Below, one piece after another: positions 3,917 to 5,248 of a stretch of DNA of 5,248 bases. Made by a program: the position numbers and the translations under genes. Numbering within the stretch: the first letter of the stretch is position 1; every line of letters starts with the position of its first letter. This DNA comes from Phycisphaerales bacterium (GTDB taxonomy: Bacteria; Planctomycetota; Phycisphaerae; Sedimentisphaerales; Anaerohalosphaeraceae): NCBI GenBank assembly GCA_011055475.1, contig DSDH01000587.1, positions 1 to 5,248 on the forward strand, written 5' to 3'. Under the pieces are notes generated by a model. That model had not been told where the DNA came from, did not search any database, and saw only the letters and a list, made by a program, of their open reading frames with translations.

Positions 3917-5194
3917 ATGGGCACAGTGACAACCAATACCGCGACAGCACTCATGGGGCTCGTCATTTGCGGCATTGGGCCCGCGCAATACGAAGCGCCG
4001 GCCGCGGAGCCGCCGGGACCCATCGATATCGAGACGGGCTGGGAGATCCCCTCGGAGGGGTATTGCGACCAGCCCTACGTGGTCAAGCTCGCGGACGGCA
4101 CGTGGTTGTGCGTGATGACCACGGGCACGGGGCACGAAGGCAGCCGCGGCCAGCACATCGTCAGCACCCGCAGCCGCGACAAGGGCCGCACGTGGGGCCC
4201 CTTGGTGGACATCGAGCCGGCCGATGGACCCGAGGCCTCGTGGGCGATGCCCTTCCGGACGCCCGGCGGGCGGGTCTACGTTTTCTACACGTACAACGCC
4301 CGCAATCTGCGTGAGGTCCTCGCCGACACGGACTACGCCCGGCGGCGGGTGGACACGCTGGGCGAGTATGCGTTCAAGTACTCCGATGACGGCGGGCGGA
4401 CGTGGTCGAGGCGGCGCTGGTACATCCCCGTCCGCGAAACGGCCATCGACCGCGCCAATCCGTACCAGGGCAAGGTGCGATTCTTCTGGGGCGTGGGCAA
4501 GCCCATGGAGCACGATGGGGCGATGATCCTGGGTTTTGCCAAGGTCGGCCGATTTGGCGAGGGGTTCATCGCCGAGTCCGAGTCGTGGTTTCTCAAGAGC
4601 GACAACATTCTGACCGAGCCGGACCCCGACAGGGTCCGCTGGGAGACCCTGCCCGAAGGCGACCGGGGCCTGCGCTCGCCCGAAGGGCCGATTGCTGAGG
4701 AGGTCAACCTGGTGGCCCTGTCCGATGGGTCGCTGTTTTGCACGTATCGCACCGTGGCCGGTCATCCCTGTCACGCCTATTCGCGCGATGGCGGCCGGAC
4801 GTGGACACCCCCGGCGTTTATGACGTACTATCCCGGCGGTCCCCTCGTGGACCATCCGAGGGCGGCGAACTTCGTCCGCAAGCTCACCGCCGGACCCTAC
4901 GCCGGGCGGTACATCTACTGGTTCCACAATCACCCCGGCCGTGGCTACGAGGGCCGCAACCCGGCGCACCTGCTCGGCGGCGTCGAGCACGATAGCCCCC
5001 AAGGCAAGGTGATCCATTGGGGCCGGCCCGTCGCCGTTTTGTACGCCAAGGACCCCTCCATTCGCATCAGCTACCCGGACTTCATCTGGGACGATGGCCT
5101 GTATATCACGGAGACGCAGAAAACAACGGCGAGGGTCCACGCCGTGCCGGATGCCCTGCTGAAGGCCCTGTGGGTGTCTGTGGCTGGGGATTGA
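3917..5194 (+). CDS. Sialidase-like Asp-box (BNR repeat) beta-propeller protein, probably exported
   Basis: A 425-residue protein. Three Asp boxes (S-x-D-x-G-x-T-W) are visible: SRDKGRTW (86-93), SDDGGRTW (156-163) and SRDGGRTW (289-296). They mark blades of a six-bladed propeller as in exo-alpha-sialidases. Blade-type strands such as QPYVVKLADGTWLCVMTTG (52-70) and NLVALSDGSLFCTYRT (264-279) support this. The N-terminal Arg motif typical of true sialidases (FRIP) is not evident; the equivalent place reads CDQPYVV. Activity on sialic acid is therefore uncertain and another glycan substrate is possible. Residues 9-22 are hydrophobic (ATALMGLVICGIGP), compatible with a signal peptide that lacks the usual positive residues. 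The start is uncertain: ATG 3917 is used here, but GTG 3926 has GGGGAG nine bases before it and would give 422 residues. The gap of 67 bases after the protease suggests a separate transcript. Confidence 0.86.
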   Translation: MGTVTTNTATALMGLVICGIGPAQYEAPAAEPPGPIDIETGWEIPSEGYCDQPYVVKLADGTWLCVMTTGTGHEGSRGQHIVSTRSRDKGRTWGPLVDIEPADGPEASWAMPFRTPGGRVYVFYTYNARNLREVLADTDYARRRVDTLGEYAFKYSDDGGRTWSRRRWYIPVRETAIDRANPYQGKVRFFWGVGKPMEHDGAMILGFAKVGRFGEGFIAESESWFLKSDNILTEPDPDRVRWETLPEGDRGLRSPEGPIAEEVNLVALSDGSLFCTYRTVAGHPCHAYSRDGGRTWTPPAFMTYYPGGPLVDHPRAANFVRKLTAGPYAGRYIYWFHNHPGRGYEGRNPAHLLGGVEHDSPQGKVIHWGRPVAVLYAKDPSIRISYPDFIWDDGLYITETQKTTARVHAVPDALLKALWVSVAGD

Positions 5195-5236
5195 GTGCTA
5201 TTCTGTGCAACCATCGGACTTCGGAGGCGACTGTAC

Positions 5237-5248
5237 GTGCATAGGGCC
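5237..5248 (+). CDS. Possible start of the next gene (partial)
   Basis: GGAGG at 5223-5227 lies nine bases before a GTG at 5237 that stays open to the window edge. Only four codons are visible, so this is a ribosome-site-based guess with no product assignable. Confidence 0.2.

Noticed and set aside
3464..5140. A 558-codon open frame on the minus strand
   Set aside because: It is the antisense shadow of the Asp-box gene and part of the protease gene. It has no recognisable domain and an Arg/Pro-rich composition typical of GC-rich antisense frames, while the plus strand carries clear motifs.

Overview
The window comes from a GC-rich bacterial chromosome. GTG and TTG starts preceded by clear GGAGG-type ribosome sites, a four-helix-bundle S23-type protein, a PrsW-type membrane protease and a secreted Asp-box (sialidase-like) protein would suit a planctomycete or a relative in the PVC group. 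That placement is inference, because no rRNA or other marker is present.

Left part (1-1177) is the end of a probable restriction-modification locus. The last codons of a DNA methyltransferase (2-85) overlap a DUF3800 gene (82-903), a family often found beside defence genes. About 220 bases after DUF3800 the last codons of a methyltransferase appear again: 23 bases are identical at 41-63 and 1124-1146. The DUF3800 gene is therefore bracketed by two copies of a methyltransferase 3' end.

Middle part (1161-2123) is the most unusual stretch. A degenerate array of an 8-base unit (GTNNGAAC; 1164-1203) faces an inverted array of the same unit (GTTCNNAC; 2073-2120). The two arms are complementary over 42 ungapped positions with 8 mismatches. 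Between them lies one gene that joins an S23 four-helix-bundle domain to a helix-turn-helix-like C-terminal domain. A third copy of the array (1683-1714) sits inside this gene, exactly at the linker between the two domains. The layout is array / S23 / array / HTH / palindromic DNA / array. It resembles a free-standing relative of the S23-encoding intervening sequences of 23S rRNA, or a modular cassette.

Right part: 2303-3849 is a tight three-gene operon of two YbjQ-family (UPF0145) paralogues, the second with an N-terminal membrane anchor, and a PrsW-family intramembrane protease whose GTG start overlaps the preceding stop. A GC-rich hairpin lies in the leader. A separate gene (3917-5194) encodes a probably exported protein with three Asp boxes and a sialidase-like beta-propeller. 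No tRNA, rRNA, CRISPR array, integrase or transposase is visible.
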